Below are positions 26,301-37,960 of a stretch of DNA of 64,000 bases, one piece after another; the stretch's first letter is position 1, and each line of letters starts with the position of its first letter. The notes beneath the pieces were generated by a model. The model searched no databases and was not told where the DNA came from. It saw only the letters and a program-made list of their open reading frames with translations. The translations under genes were made by a program, and so were the position numbers. Source of the stretch: Clonostachys chloroleuca (taxonomy: Eukaryota; Ascomycota; Sordariomycetes; Hypocreales; Bionectriaceae); assembly GCA_037952775.1 (NCBI GenBank), contig JBANAY010000004.1, positions 12,896,001 to 12,960,000 on the forward strand, given 5' to 3'.

Positions 26301-27540
26301 TGGCCGACTCTGCTATCCTGCCGTCGGTCATTCTGTCCCGGGCTCCCCGGCCAATCTCTGCCTGCTGGACGGACCGGACGACATTCATTGCTGGGGCAGG
26401 GCAGGCAGACCGTGTTGCAGCGTCACAGCCACCTGCAATCTACCAAGTGCCGTACAATTACTTTGACACATAGACACTTACAGGACTAATGCATCCTTGT
26501 ATGCATGTATGTAAGTGATGGAGGTTTGTTATGGATCCCAGCCCAGCATTGGAGGAGACTCCGGAACGTCACCGAGACGCAAGATACCGACGCAAACTCT
26601 AGTGCTAACTCGCCCCAGCTGCGTATCGCAGTACCTGCCCACCCCCTGGCTGTGGTAGTGGCAGCAGGTACCTGCCTACCTGCATGCGCTAGACAAAAGG
26701 GAGGTAGCCCGATACGAGTTGGCAGGTACCAAGCAGATGGATGGTGTTAGCGATGGGAGCAGTAGTGTATTGGAGTAGAGGCGAGGGCCAGAGACGCCAT
26801 CCCACCATAGGTACTTTGCTACGGCTTGGCTGGCGCCGTATGCAGCAGCACCATCGTGTGCCGAATCCCCGCCTCCCACCATCGGGCTCCATCCAAAGTA
26901 GACCACATCTGACTGCCCGTCTGTTGAGCAGGCTGGATGCCGGGAGCTCTCCTACACATATACATCCTGGCAACGAGCAAGGCAGGCCGTAGAGGAAGTA
27001 GAGGGAGAAAAAGCAAGCAAGAAAAGAAAGTGAGACACTGCTTCCTCCACAGCTGTGTCCGGGAACAGCCGCGACATTGCTGGGCCTTATTGCGGACATC
27101 CAGATCTGGAAAGCCTGGTGTGGATGTGGGCACTTGGAGACGTTTCCCAACCATTACGAGAGCGGACAAGCCTTCGATCCCCTTTAGGTCTGGAATTTCC
27201 ACCCTTCTGACGACTGACATCTGCACCTCCGGGCATCATACTTTCTCGGCTCTGCGTGTTCGAGGTGGATCGCGCCCGGTGGCTTTTCGACTCTGGTCTC
27301 AGTAACTTCCGGCCCTGGCCCCGTCCCTCAGCCACCAGATACGGCTATCTTGCTCTCAAAGGGCTGTCTCGACCACTCGGCCGGGCTAATCTACCTACCA
27401 GAGCAAGCATCCATCCATCTCTACGCTGCCTCATCACCTTCGCCGTACTCTCACTTTCACATCCTCTTTCCCTTCTACTCGCACCTCGCTCCTTCCTTTC
27501 TCCCAGATCTGCTCTCGTCCCAGTCTCTTCACTTGGCTCT
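23367..27540. promoter_or_regulatory. long gene-free region upstream of the WOPR gene
   Basis: More than 4 kb without a supportable gene. Open stretches exist (for example 24722-25381, plus strand, with ATG), but their composition is biased, they resemble nothing known, and overlapping frames are equally open. An ATGCATGCATG palindrome-like site occurs at 24718-24728, and CA-rich and CT-rich tracts are frequent from 25000 to 27500. By analogy with WOR1/RYP1-type genes, which have unusually long control regions, this is probably promoter and leader DNA. That is inference. Confidence 0.45.
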
Positions 27541-28355
27541 CTTCAGCTGTAAGTGGGATGGGTGTGAAGATCTGATGATTTGGTACTGTCCGCCTGTACA
27601 TTTTTGCCGGACACGATATCCTCGCCCCTCTGAGGCGTTGTTGTACTGAAAATACACACCTCTGGAAGACCTTCTGCGACTAGAGGAAAAGTATATACTA
27701 GACGCTTCGTGTATGTTTTTTTTGAGATTTTTTTTGCTTTCTACCGGTCGTATACGTGGTGCCTGGCGACCGCGTCTTCCTTTAAGTTCGAAGCTTCCTA
27801 CCCAAGAAACCGGGCAACCCTCGAGCAAGAAGCACAAAGCAACGACCACAGCTTGCGAGTTAATGTTTTGGCCTGCGGGACTCGCTGCAGCTGGCTGAAT
27901 TTTTGCCCCCTTCTGGACCTCGATAATATCTTGGGCTATTGCCCTCCTCTCCCTTTCACCAACTTGCGCATTCCTCCTTCGCGACTACTTAAACCAGGTC
28001 TGCCCTCGCTTCACCCACGCTTGTGTATTCCGCAAACGGCATAGCACCCAACCAACCATACTTGCCTGGCGACCTGCCAGACATCTTTCCTACTTACCTC
28101 CACTGACGTCCCCTCCAATCTCTTCCATCGTCAAACCACAAAAGAGCCTTTGCAACAGCTCTGATCTTGAACTCACATCCCCATCTCGCAAATTCCACGT
28201 TGGAATTATCAACAGCGTTTACAACGCTCCATTGGACCTAGTATCCTCCCTTTCCTGAAAAGATCAAACCCAATCGTCTTCCCCGTTCTTCATCTCTTCA
28301 TACTCTCGCTTGGTCCAAAGGTTAACCTTGTGACCACGCACCTTATTGTTTGGCC
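27541..28355 (+). promoter_or_regulatory. probable long 5' leader of the WOPR gene, with possible intron and uORF
   Basis: The stretch is pyrimidine-rich, like a fungal 5' untranslated leader. A strong splice donor GTAAGT lies at 27549-27554, which could open a leader intron. A 61-codon ATG-initiated upstream frame runs 27713-27898. I saw no further ATG between there and the main start at 28356. Transcript data are absent, so the leader boundaries are a guess. Confidence 0.4.
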
Positions 28356-29848
28356 ATGTCGAGCCAAGCAAGCCCTCTCGAGCCTACTTATTACGGCCAC
28401 ATCTCCTCCACCAAAGATGCCTTGATCCTCATGGAGGCATGCCTCGATGGACAGCTCTCGCATGTCCCACGCCGTCCCCATGATAGAGAGAGACAGGACC
28501 TCATCCGAAGCGGGTACGTCTTCATCTATGAGGAGCACTCCTCAGGAATCAAACGCTGGACCGACGGCGTCTCCTGGAGCCCCAGCCGCATCCTCAACAA
28601 CTTTCTCATCTACCGCGAGCTGGACAAGCCCTTCCCCCCTGGCGAGAAGAAACGGGCTCTCAAGCGCCCACAGAAGAAGCCCTCCAATGGCGGCATATCC
28701 AAGGCTCAAGGGCAGAGCCCCCCGACCTCTCCTCCGCCGCCTTCTCGTCCACCACGAGCCAGGTCAATGTAAACAATCTCAAGGATCCCGAGCGAGCTCT
28801 TATTGGCTCCCTGATTGATTCTTACCCATTCAAGGAGGGTGGCCTTATCAAGAAGACCATTAGTATCACTTACCGTGGGGTTACTCACCACCTAGTCAGC
28901 TACTACAGTGTCGAAGATGTGCAGGAAAACCGACTTCAAACCCCTTCCCGGGATCCAGCTCTCCGCCACATCATTCCTCGCCATGAGATTTGCTCATCGC
29001 AGAACTTCCGTGCCCCCCTCGAAGAGATCGAGTATACCACAGATGGTTATATTGGAATTAATGGTTATATCGCAACCCCCATCCCCCATGGCTTCGAAGG
29101 ACCCGGGGTCATGCCTCACCCCATGAGCAACCTTTCCTACCCTCCGGGTGCTCCTGCCTATGCGGTTTCGGCACCGGCTCCGTTGTCAAACATAGCATCT
29201 TATCATTCTCGCGGTCCCTCTGACTACGGGACCCAGCACCCAGCACCAACGACTTCCTCGATGTACGGGTTCCCATCTAATGTCTTCCCCAGCTATATTG
29301 AGAGTGGTGTCAGCCCTAGCCCACTTCACCCAGGGCCCGTCGCAGGTCAGACATCTCCTGGTCACTATCATCTGGAAGGAGGTAGAAGCCGGTTCGCATC
29401 CACTGCCGGCATCATGCAAGAGTCTCCCCGCCATATTCCTGCCCAAGAGATCCCTCGCCGCCACTCAACAATTGAAGCGAGCCAGGCCTCCGATATGGAC
29501 GCATTCTCTCTGAGCTCAGTCCCCGAAGGCCGAAGCGGAGCCATGAACAGCTACCTCTCAGCGCATTCATTCATGAGCCCAATCCAAGGTAACGGTGTTT
29601 CGGAACACGGCACTACCTTCCCGTCACCTCCCACCACCGGGCATTCGCATCAGCATGCGGGCATGGGACTTACGCAGCCCAAGGTAGAGCCAGACACTCT
29701 GGCCAACGGTTTACCAGCATCTCAGTCATTCACCTTGGACAACAGCTGGAATAACCTCGAGGGACTGGATGATACTCAAGAAGATTTCCCCCAGCACTAT
29801 TTCAAGGGAAGCTTTCCCCCTAATGATCACTACTCAGAAGGTCACTAG
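28356..29848 (+). CDS. WOPR-domain transcription factor (Wor1/Ryp1/Sge1 type), with apparent frameshift
   Basis: The protein is a WOPR-family master regulator; relatives control white-opaque switching, dimorphism and infection-related gene expression. The first WOPR half is conserved from residue 5 (GHISSTKDALILMEACL, then HVPRRPHDRERQDLIRSGYVFIYEE, RWTDGVSWSPSR, NFLIYREL and PFPPGEKKRA). The second half (ALIGSLIDSYPFKEGG, KKTISITY, HHLVSYYSVEDV) is in a different frame. The change falls at a six-C run (28718-28723). One more C would give a single continuous frame of about 497 codons, and I see no usable GT donor nearby, so a sequence error or a real one-base deletion is likely. The C-terminal part is rich in Pro, Ser and His, typical of activation regions. 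The ATG at 28356 replaces an upstream TTG. Confidence 0.85.
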
Positions 29849-31638
29849 CCTGCTGATCTAGGGTCTGGGCTGATTTTGGCTGGCGTTTTGTTCTATTAGT
29901 GGCCTTTCATGCCCTAAACAGGTGTTTTATGATTTTTTATGGGTTTTTCTTAATATTGGATACGCTCTTACAGGTGTTACACAATTGACGGGTGGTACAG
30001 GCTGGCTTCTGTGTTTAAGGTTGGACCAGTCAACCTGTTGATGATTGGCGTTCTGGATTGGTAGACGGAGGGAAACAGTCTATCTCGATTATTGGTTCGG
30101 TTTCACTAGGGTCAAGTGAAGGGTCAAAAAGTCATCATCCTTGCTGCTTACTGGGGCACGCAGCAGGGATGTCTTTTCTTTTCTTTCCCGTCTGATGCTC
30201 GTGTACGGTCGCGACTATTATTACCTGGAGTTTTGAGGTTTGGTGTTCTGTTATTGTTCATTGTTTATTGGTTTTTTTATTGTTTTTTAGTCTTGTTTCT
30301 TCGGAGACTCAATGCGTAATTCTAGTTGCAATACGCGGGCTTATTATTATCTCTCTTTTCTCTTGCTAATTGTGATCTGCCATGGTGCGTACAGAGGTAA
30401 TAGCATATACACTGGTTGACTGGCAACGTGAATGTGGTGTTGGACCCCCAGCCTAGCCTCACAGAATGCGTATTACCCCGCCAGACTGAATGAGCTGCCT
30501 GCAGGCCTAGGGCGGATCCGCAACAATTAGCATCCCCACCACACCCTCGTCTGACAGAATAGAGTGGATGCGGCGACTGGCATGAATGCGACGGCACTTG
30601 AGACCTCTTCTCTGGGTGCAGAGTACGAGCACTAGCAGATAGCCTCGTCTGTACTGCTTGCGGCCAGCACTGGACGCCTGCTCAGCGAAGCGTCCACACG
30701 CGTGGCAGAGGGAGCCCAACAAGCCATCCTTCTCTCAATGGTTGATCCCACGTCTGCGGGCGTCAATTGACCATCATCCCCCGCGTACTCGTCAGTACCT
30801 GGACAACGCCATTTCATGATCCATCACCCGATCAATCTTGCATTAGGGAGCAGACGGGCAGTGGCTTGGGTCTAGGGCGGCCCACAGAATGACACGCCAA
30901 GCCCTAGTCTCGATGACTCTCCAGCCCTCCCCCTTCGAAATCAATCACCAACCAGAACGTCCAATCCCTCGCATGATTGGCCAATTGGGTCGGGAGCGGC
31001 AGGCGGCGGCAAGCCAAGACCATCCATCCTCTACGGGCCTAGGCTTGGAGTCGCATTGCAGAGACATGGGAGAACGAAAGCGGGGACCCGGACGCGGCCA
31101 GGCGAAATGTTTACGCAGCCAATGAGCCCCGTCCCAATAGATATGCTGGGAGCCCACTCTCCTATCTCTCCCCTTCTATTCGCTGGACGGCGGCTCTCGC
31201 AATGGCTGGGCTGGGGCCACCCTCGTCTCTGGCACCTTGGTCCGGCGTTCCGCCCGAGGAGCGATGCGTCTTGGCGTTACACCAGCTCGATGAGCTAAAA
31301 GGGGACCTCATGTGACTGTGAGGTGTAATCGAGCTCACATGTCACGAGAAAAGCGTAGATAGGTGCTGGGCGAGGAATGGGAGAAGAGAGGTACTGTAGT
31401 AGGCTGGGCTGGGCTGGGCTGGAGCTTTCTGGTTGGGTCATCCATCTTGCGATTCCGTTGCCCCTCACTCTGCCCCTCTTTTCTCTCTTCTTCTGTTTCT
31501 CTACCTATCTTGGTGTTCTCATTACATACTAGATTATACAAGTTTCTCTCCAAAGCTCGTGATAACTCCCCCTCTAAAGCAACATTGTACATGCAGGCTC
31601 TACTACTACCCTAAGTCCAGGCAGCAGTCAATGTTTTT
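29849..31638. other. convergent intergenic region, WOPR gene and TDP1
   Basis: This 1.8-kb region holds the 3' ends of two convergent genes. T-rich tracts follow the WOPR stop (29930-30300), as expected for 3' UTR and polyadenylation signals. A short tandem repeat of GGCTG (about four units) sits near 31402-31421. No coding frame is supported. Confidence 0.5.
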
Positions 31639-34240
31639 TTACGAATCGGCGTAAAACCATGGCTCCTCATTCGGCCCGTACAAACGACCCGGGACTAGCA
31701 TTGGCATTGGCACTGTAGATGCGAACAATTCTCCTAAGTTGCTGCTGCCTCTGCTGTCGTCCTCGGTCCCAGAAGAACTAGTTGCCACCGCCGAAGCTCC
31801 CTTGGTGGTAGGCCGCGCCTTGCCGTTGGCCTCTAGCACGGGTAGGACTACTCCGCACTCCCAGTTCCGACAGTTCAGCTTTGGTTTGCCGCTCTTGCTG
31901 TCCTTGACTAGGCGGCCCCTGTTTTCTGATGGTTAGCCTATCCATTTTCTGGGCCCCCTTTCTTCTCTATCCCACTTCCCTCCCGGGGATTGGAGGAAAA
32001 GCTGTAGAGGGCTGTAGAGGCTTTTTTGCGACGTCCTCAACCTCTCTCCACACCCCCGACGAAAGGAGACCAACTTACCAGGCGCTCTCGGAGAGGTTGG
32101 CGCTGCCCACATAAGCCCAGGCGCTAGCCTTGTGGCTGGGTGCATCGCCGACCTCCGCCGCGCTGGATGCGTGGACGAAGATGGCCTTGGTGTGTAGGAG
32201 AAGGCCTTTCCGAGAGCTGACACAGTCGCGAACCAGGTCTGTGGGGAATTTGGGCTGGCGCCACCATTTGGCCTGAACGCAGATTGTCCCTGCTGCCTAT
32301 CGAGGAACGGCGATAGAGCACTTGGTTAGCTGACCCAAACACCACTTGCGTAGTTCAAGGAGGGGAGGGGGAAGGGACAGAAGGTGGGAAGAGAGAACTA
32401 GTCTGGGCTTGCGTCCTGGACTTGCGTCCTGGACTTGATGCGAGATGGTGTGAAGGGCGCCGAGGCATCACTTACCCCTCTTCCGCCACGGGTATTTACG
32501 ACAGTGGCCTCTGTCGGGAAGTAGATACGGAAGTGGTCCCTTAACAGCTGAGGCGTGGAATGCGATGCTCCTGCTGGCTTCCGGGTACCTCTCGCGTTGT
32601 ATTCCTTCATGCCATTATCTCCTGTTCGGCGAGGAACGGGGAGGCGAATTCGTCAGCGCAAACGCGTCCTTGGAGTTTTTGCATACGTATTTGGCCGCGA
32701 CAAAGGGACCGTGGCTTACCTTGGCAGGCGTTGTAGATGGATGTGATTAGGTCGCTGGTGAGGGACCCAAGTGAGGCGCTCTGGCAAGTACCGACATTAG
32801 CGGGTACCTGCACAATGACATGGTGCTCAGGGGTGGATGTACAACACTGTCGACCTCGATCGGAGATGTGGTAGCGAGCCCAAGGCTGGACACCACATTG
32901 CCGAGGCCACAATAACCTAAATTAGTCTCAGCAAGGCCGCCACCATCGTGCCATAGGTCCCCTCTGATGGAGGGGGGCACAAGCCACTCACCTGTCCGCC
33001 TGCGCAAGTCGTTGGTATGTGATCCGGGACTATTTTGCAGCCACAGCCAAACGGATGTCAGCTGCTGTGGGTAGGTTTATGGTTATGGGGTGACATTTTT
33101 CAGCCTCATGTGACGTACATGGAGTAAACAAACCCAAGCCTCTCGGTCCGTGAGAAGTCGTAGCTGTTGAGGCTGTCGACCATCCTGTCGTCGACCTTGG
33201 CCTCGGTCAGAAATCTCGCTAGCTCCGTGCTGAACTGGGTGGGTTTGTGGTCGGCGGCATCGCCTAGGCGAGGGAGATCGATCAAGAACACCATCTAGGT
33301 CGCAGGGAAATGGTTAGCCAGGACTTGACGTCAATCCGGCCCAATGGGCATGTCTAGATTTCCCGCCTACATTCTCCATCACACCCGTCTCCCCCCAATC
33401 GTAGGGGACCAGATTGCCAGTAGGGACAACAATCCGAAGCTGGTCGGGGTACTTGAGAAGCTGCAACTTGGAGTGCATGGCACCCGGGCCATTCATTGGC
33501 GGGAAGCAGAAGCGGACATTGGGGGGTGCATTGGCCTGCATCTCTTGTTGCTACAGATTCTACGTTAGTCGATGCGAGGCCTAGATGAAGTTCACGATGG
33601 GGGTAGACCGAGAATACGAGTGTCTAAAATCAGGATATGTTCTTACTTGGGTCTCGTTTGTGGCGAATGCAAGTAGCAGCAGCTTGGTCCTTCTGAGATC
33701 TACTTTGGATAGCATCCATTCCTCGTCCCATTGGAAAGAGGATATGAGTGCGAGTTCCAGTTTTTCTTTCTGGAACACCTCCTCGATTTTGATATCATCA
33801 GAGGCCCGAGGGTGGCCCCTTGCCCATGTCCTCTTGACAATACCATCGGGGAAATAGTTACTTGACGCTGGCTGTTCGGACGGAGAGGCCGACACAGTGG
33901 CGGCTTTGGGGGTGCTGGTTCCTGCAGATTTCATCTTCTTGGGGGGTGGCACTTCGACGACTTCATCGCCATCGTCAGGGGTCGTCTCCTGGTCCAGACG
34001 GGGTCGCTTTGCAGCTAATCTCTGCAGCCGCGCCTCTTCCATTGCCTTTCTGTCTAGTAGGCGTAGCGAGAAGTTTCCAGCAGTGTGCGACCCGTGATCG
34101 GGTTGTGACTCCTCTGACTTGGCGGGCTCTGGAGACTCCTTTTCATGTTCCTGCAACGATAGGGCAATGGCATATCGGAGGGCCTCGTCATCGTCCATAT
34201 TGTCAGGCTGGACCGCCGAGCCGCTTCCCGGCCCAGACAT
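31639..34240 (-). CDS. TDP1: tyrosyl-DNA phosphodiesterase 1
   Basis: Eight exons (33647-34240, 33371-33550, 33119-33294, 32843-32999, 32720-32780, 32476-32621, 32079-32296, 31639-31918) give 603 residues, the usual Tdp1 size. The two HxK catalytic motifs are visible: His224-Ser-Lys226 in MHSKLQLLKYP and His473-Thr-Lys475 in LLHTKAIF. Other signatures are GYCGLGNVVSSLGL, ASLGSLTSDLI, TICVQAKWW, WAYVGSANLSESAWG and LNCRNWECGV. The enzyme hydrolyses tyrosyl links between topoisomerase I and DNA 3' ends in the nucleus. Residues about 16-33 (DDDEALRYAIALSLQEHE) look like a ubiquitin-interacting motif. The junction of exons 3 and 4 (donor at 33118, acceptor before 32999) is the least certain, because the sequence there is less conserved. 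Introns of 160 and 179 nt are long for this window. Confidence 0.92.
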
Positions 34241-37200
34241 GATTAGGTTGAAGTTTCAATAGCTAGTGCGGCAAATATCGTGAGCAAAATAAGGTGTGTC
34301 AGGCACAAATTAACAGATCTGCACAGCCTTGAAGCTCGGATCTGCGTGAACGACTGAACGACGCGCTTCTTGCCAGGTACATGTGATCTGCGCTACGCGA
34401 GCTCACGTGACCGTAATTGAAGTTTCATTACTCGTAACCTCACCGAAGATGAAAGCTTAAATCGCATTAATGACTAATGTGGCCATCCGGAATCCCTTAA
34501 ATGACCTAAGTTTTTCTTCTCCCGATTCCGACATTGCCTATGATTAGTATTGGATATGCCAAGCTTCTCTATCCACCTCAAGTCGACGCATTGCATGAAA
34601 TTTGCCACCGACACTTCATGCAGGCCTAGAGAGCACCCCATTGGCGCTGTCGTCAAAGACCATGAGCGAAATGGCTGTGCGCCCCAGCCAAAGTAAAAAG
34701 GGAAACTTTCCTCGAAGGGGGCGAACCGATGGTCCAAGAAACTAGAGATCTTAACTCTGAACCGGACAGGAAGGTGATCCACTGAACTAATGCGTGACCC
34801 CTGAAAAGCTGGGTTTAGTCTTTGCAGGCTGTGTTCGTGTGAGCCTCAGAAGGTGAGGTGGGTGGTGGATGGTGGATGGTGAGAAACTCCGAAAGTTTGG
34901 GTGAGAGGTGGATCAAGACTCCATGGTCGGAAGAGTATCCACCGACGGAGTGATGGATATGGTTCTCCTGTTGCAGATTGCTAGCATGTTCTTGAGAAGG
35001 ATGCCTACACGGGGATATTATCAATATTCGTACAGGCGTACGCCAGGTGCAGACGTACGAGCCGGTCCACGGACCTTTGTGCCAAGGATGGGCTCTTTTT
35101 CATCAATTTGTAACCACTTCTGAATCTCCGATGCTAATTGTGGTCATCCTGCCGCAGTGGCTTCTCGGGGCGAGAAATTGAGAAGAGTTCAGATGCATGA
35201 AACATCATGAATTCCTTTCCTCTGACTCTTGCGAAGATGTTCTATTGGCTTAAGATTGGTACAGGTTAGGCACAGCTGGCCCTATTCAAGGCTCGCAGAT
35301 CGATCATCGCCATTCAAGTTTTCGCAGTTCCCTCGGAATTCGGGAAGAGCCATGGGAAGATTTCCCATAAACGGCGAGTCTTTGCGGTGGTGCAAGTGTT
35401 CCCATTTGCATTGCGTGGGGGGAGCTGAGCCAAAAGCATCAAATGCATCTAGCATACCGTTCTTCAGGACCCCTCTCGAGATATATAGTATATACGAGAT
35501 TACTGTATCATATTATGATGATGATTGAAGTCATTTACAGAATACCAAGGTCGTACCTCAAGGACCAGACGCTGAGTTCGGTGTAATGCAGGCCATGCTG
35601 AATGTCACCCACTTGGCCCGGGCGAGGAAGTCAACAGTCCTTACCAATGGTTGACTAAATTGAGAGACAAGATTACTCAAACTTGGATTCAAGGAGTCAA
35701 ATTTTGCTTATTGTAATAGAAAGAGACCTTCTCCCTCTGCTACCTAGGTAGGTACAACACGACCCCTGCTGTAAGGCTCTTAGACTGGACGGAAACCCAA
35801 AATTGTAGAGTGTCGAGGGATCTTGCCCGGCTGATTGGATTATGTTTACACATCCGGTGAGTGCCATATACTGTATTCGATCTTTCTAAAAGCAGAGTCT
35901 AGAGGATGTCCCTTGAAAAGATAACTTAAAGAACGAATGGCCGTTGGCTCGTTCCATTTTCCATTTCAGGACGAATTTGCCAGCCATCCACTTCTTTGCC
36001 AATTATTTTTCACACAGTAAATATCATTATCTGACATGATACGGAATTGAACAATTATCATTGCGCATCCTGTATTCCGAATGAGAACTAGTCACCTTCC
36101 TTGTCACTGCCAACACCACAGTAGGCCCTGGCGCTACGGAATCTGAGCACTTAGAAGCTGTCCACCGGCTAGATCCTCTTACACCAACACTGTTGCCTCA
36201 TACAATTTATTGCTCAAGCTTCGACCAAATCACAAGTGTTAAAGCAAGACACGGCCTCAAGTGCCAACAAAAATACTCGAGGCTAGCTGGTTGGGGATGG
36301 GTGTCGACAAGCCGGCGGAAAGCCGTATATCTGTGTTCAAAGTGGCACATTCATCTGTATAATAGGCTTATATCTTGCCACAGATGCAATACGTAGGTTT
36401 AAAGAGTCATAGAATTCTCGGGGATGTAATGAACTTTGCATATCATATATCCAGTCTCTCTTTATCACAACTACCCAAATTCTCGCGCGCTCTGGTCTGT
36501 ACGTACACACTTTCCCCAAGCCTGCGGTAGACCATTAAGGAAATCACTCAGTGTAGACATGAGGCGCTTGGGCATAACCAGTCCAAACCCCAAAGGAAGC
36601 CATGCTGCATATAGAAGCCTTTATATGAATTTTGATGATTGCCCAAAGGGACGCCGACAAGGAAAAGATGATCGATGAAGGGCACTGGAGGGGCGTAGTC
36701 GACCAAAGAAGCAGCTTCTGGGAACATGAGCTGCCTTGAACGAAATCCAATGAACTGTATGATCAGGGACAAGTCCCTCAGCCAATATTCCTCTTGGGCT
36801 TATGCTCCATATTGAAAAGGAGGTTAGCATAGATGGAAATATTATCTACTAGATAGGTCTTACACGTCCCAGGCAGGTGAAGATACGTTGGTCAATATCA
36901 TTGGCCATTTGGAGGATTTCTATAGGCTGTCTCCGTTGTCTCAAGAGCCCCCGGAACTTGTACATCGTGGAACCGGAAGCATAAGATAGATGAGCACTGG
37001 CCATCTGGTACTTTCTACCGGTTCATTAGGGCGCGTACCAGCCGTTGAGATACTTCTTGTATAATACCAGGCCCTCCCAAAAGAAAAGGTTGGTCAAGTA
37101 GATAGACCAGCTTTTAGAAGCTGCGTGTGAGATGGTTCAACGAGCTCGTGCTCGCTCAGTTGCCTTGCTACAGAGATGACTGACTCTTTTTCTAATTTTT

Positions 37201-37895
37201 TTTTTTTTAAATTTTTTTTTTTTTTAAATAAAATCGAGCTGGGTGTCTGCGTGAGTCTCAGATGAAGGCCTCAAGAATATCCATTCTTATTGCTTAGCCA
37301 GAAAGCTGTCAGTTGAAGCCATCGAAGCTCGATCATGGGATTCGAGCTGGGCGGTTGCCAGATTTACCACAAAAGGTTGCTGTCGGATGGGGACAAAGCG
37401 TCTCTGCCTGGGCGCACACAAACCCAAGTACCTTGTGGACACCATTGTTATGGGGCAAGCTGATTACATAAAATCAAATAATGAAATGACTCTTTCTCCC
37501 CTCCTGCTTCCATTTTTTTTTTTTTTTTTCAATCTCTATCAATCAATTCCTCTGTGACTATGAGAATGCGGCGACCTCATAGTACGATACCATTACTCGC
37601 CCCAATGCCGCCAAATTAGAAACTTGCCATTTCTCCTCTCCCATTTTCTATCTTCCGAATACCCCAATTCCCCGGATTGTGGCCGCTGGAGGTGCTCCTC
37701 ACCCACTGAGTCTTCCAGCCTGGTTGTGAGCAGTGGGCCCACAATAGCCAACGACCCGCAAGCGCCTGATTGGCTGCTGCACGGTTCATCTCACCTCGCT
37801 CTCAGAATGCCATCAGCCGTCACCAGCTGCCACCGCACATGCTAATACTATATGACCACACATAGATAAATCCCTTTCGGAGATAATCCAGTATA
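34241..37895. other. gene-poor, A/T-tract-rich region
   Basis: No coding frame with a recognisable domain or splice structure was found in this 3.6-kb stretch. It begins with the TDP1 promoter (34241 to about 34460). Two long T runs (37196-37208 and 37212-37225) are separated by AAA, and another lies near 37515-37529. A/T content appears higher than in the flanking gene blocks. Numerous stop codons in all frames are consistent with decayed or non-coding DNA. Confidence 0.45.
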
Positions 37896-37960
37896 GGTCG
37901 AGTGGTTAATGCATTTGTATTAATCACTCGACGTTCCCGGTTCGAACCCCGGTTCGTTCA
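37890..37960 (+). other. tRNA-like element with strong hairpin, probably a relic
   Basis: Two Pol III-like internal boxes are visible. An A-box-like GGTCGAGTGG starts at 37896 and a perfect B-box core, GGTTCGAACCC, starts at 37939. Positions 37897-37910 and 37919-37932 form a 14-bp inverted repeat with one G-U pair and an 8-base loop. The segment does not fold as a normal tRNA: the presumed T-stem has a central C-C mismatch, and the 5' and 3' ends that should form the acceptor stem are not complementary. It may be a tRNA pseudogene or the head of a tRNA-derived short interspersed element. Confidence 0.4.

Noticed and set aside
28356..28772. Short WOPR protein ending at the TGT-AA stop after the C run as a normal product
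   Set aside because: The second WOPR half immediately downstream is highly conserved in the next frame, so truncation at this point is not the ancestral state.
37897..37960. Functional tRNA gene
   Set aside because: T-stem mismatch, no complementary acceptor ends and no clear anticodon arm; kept only as a tRNA-like relic.
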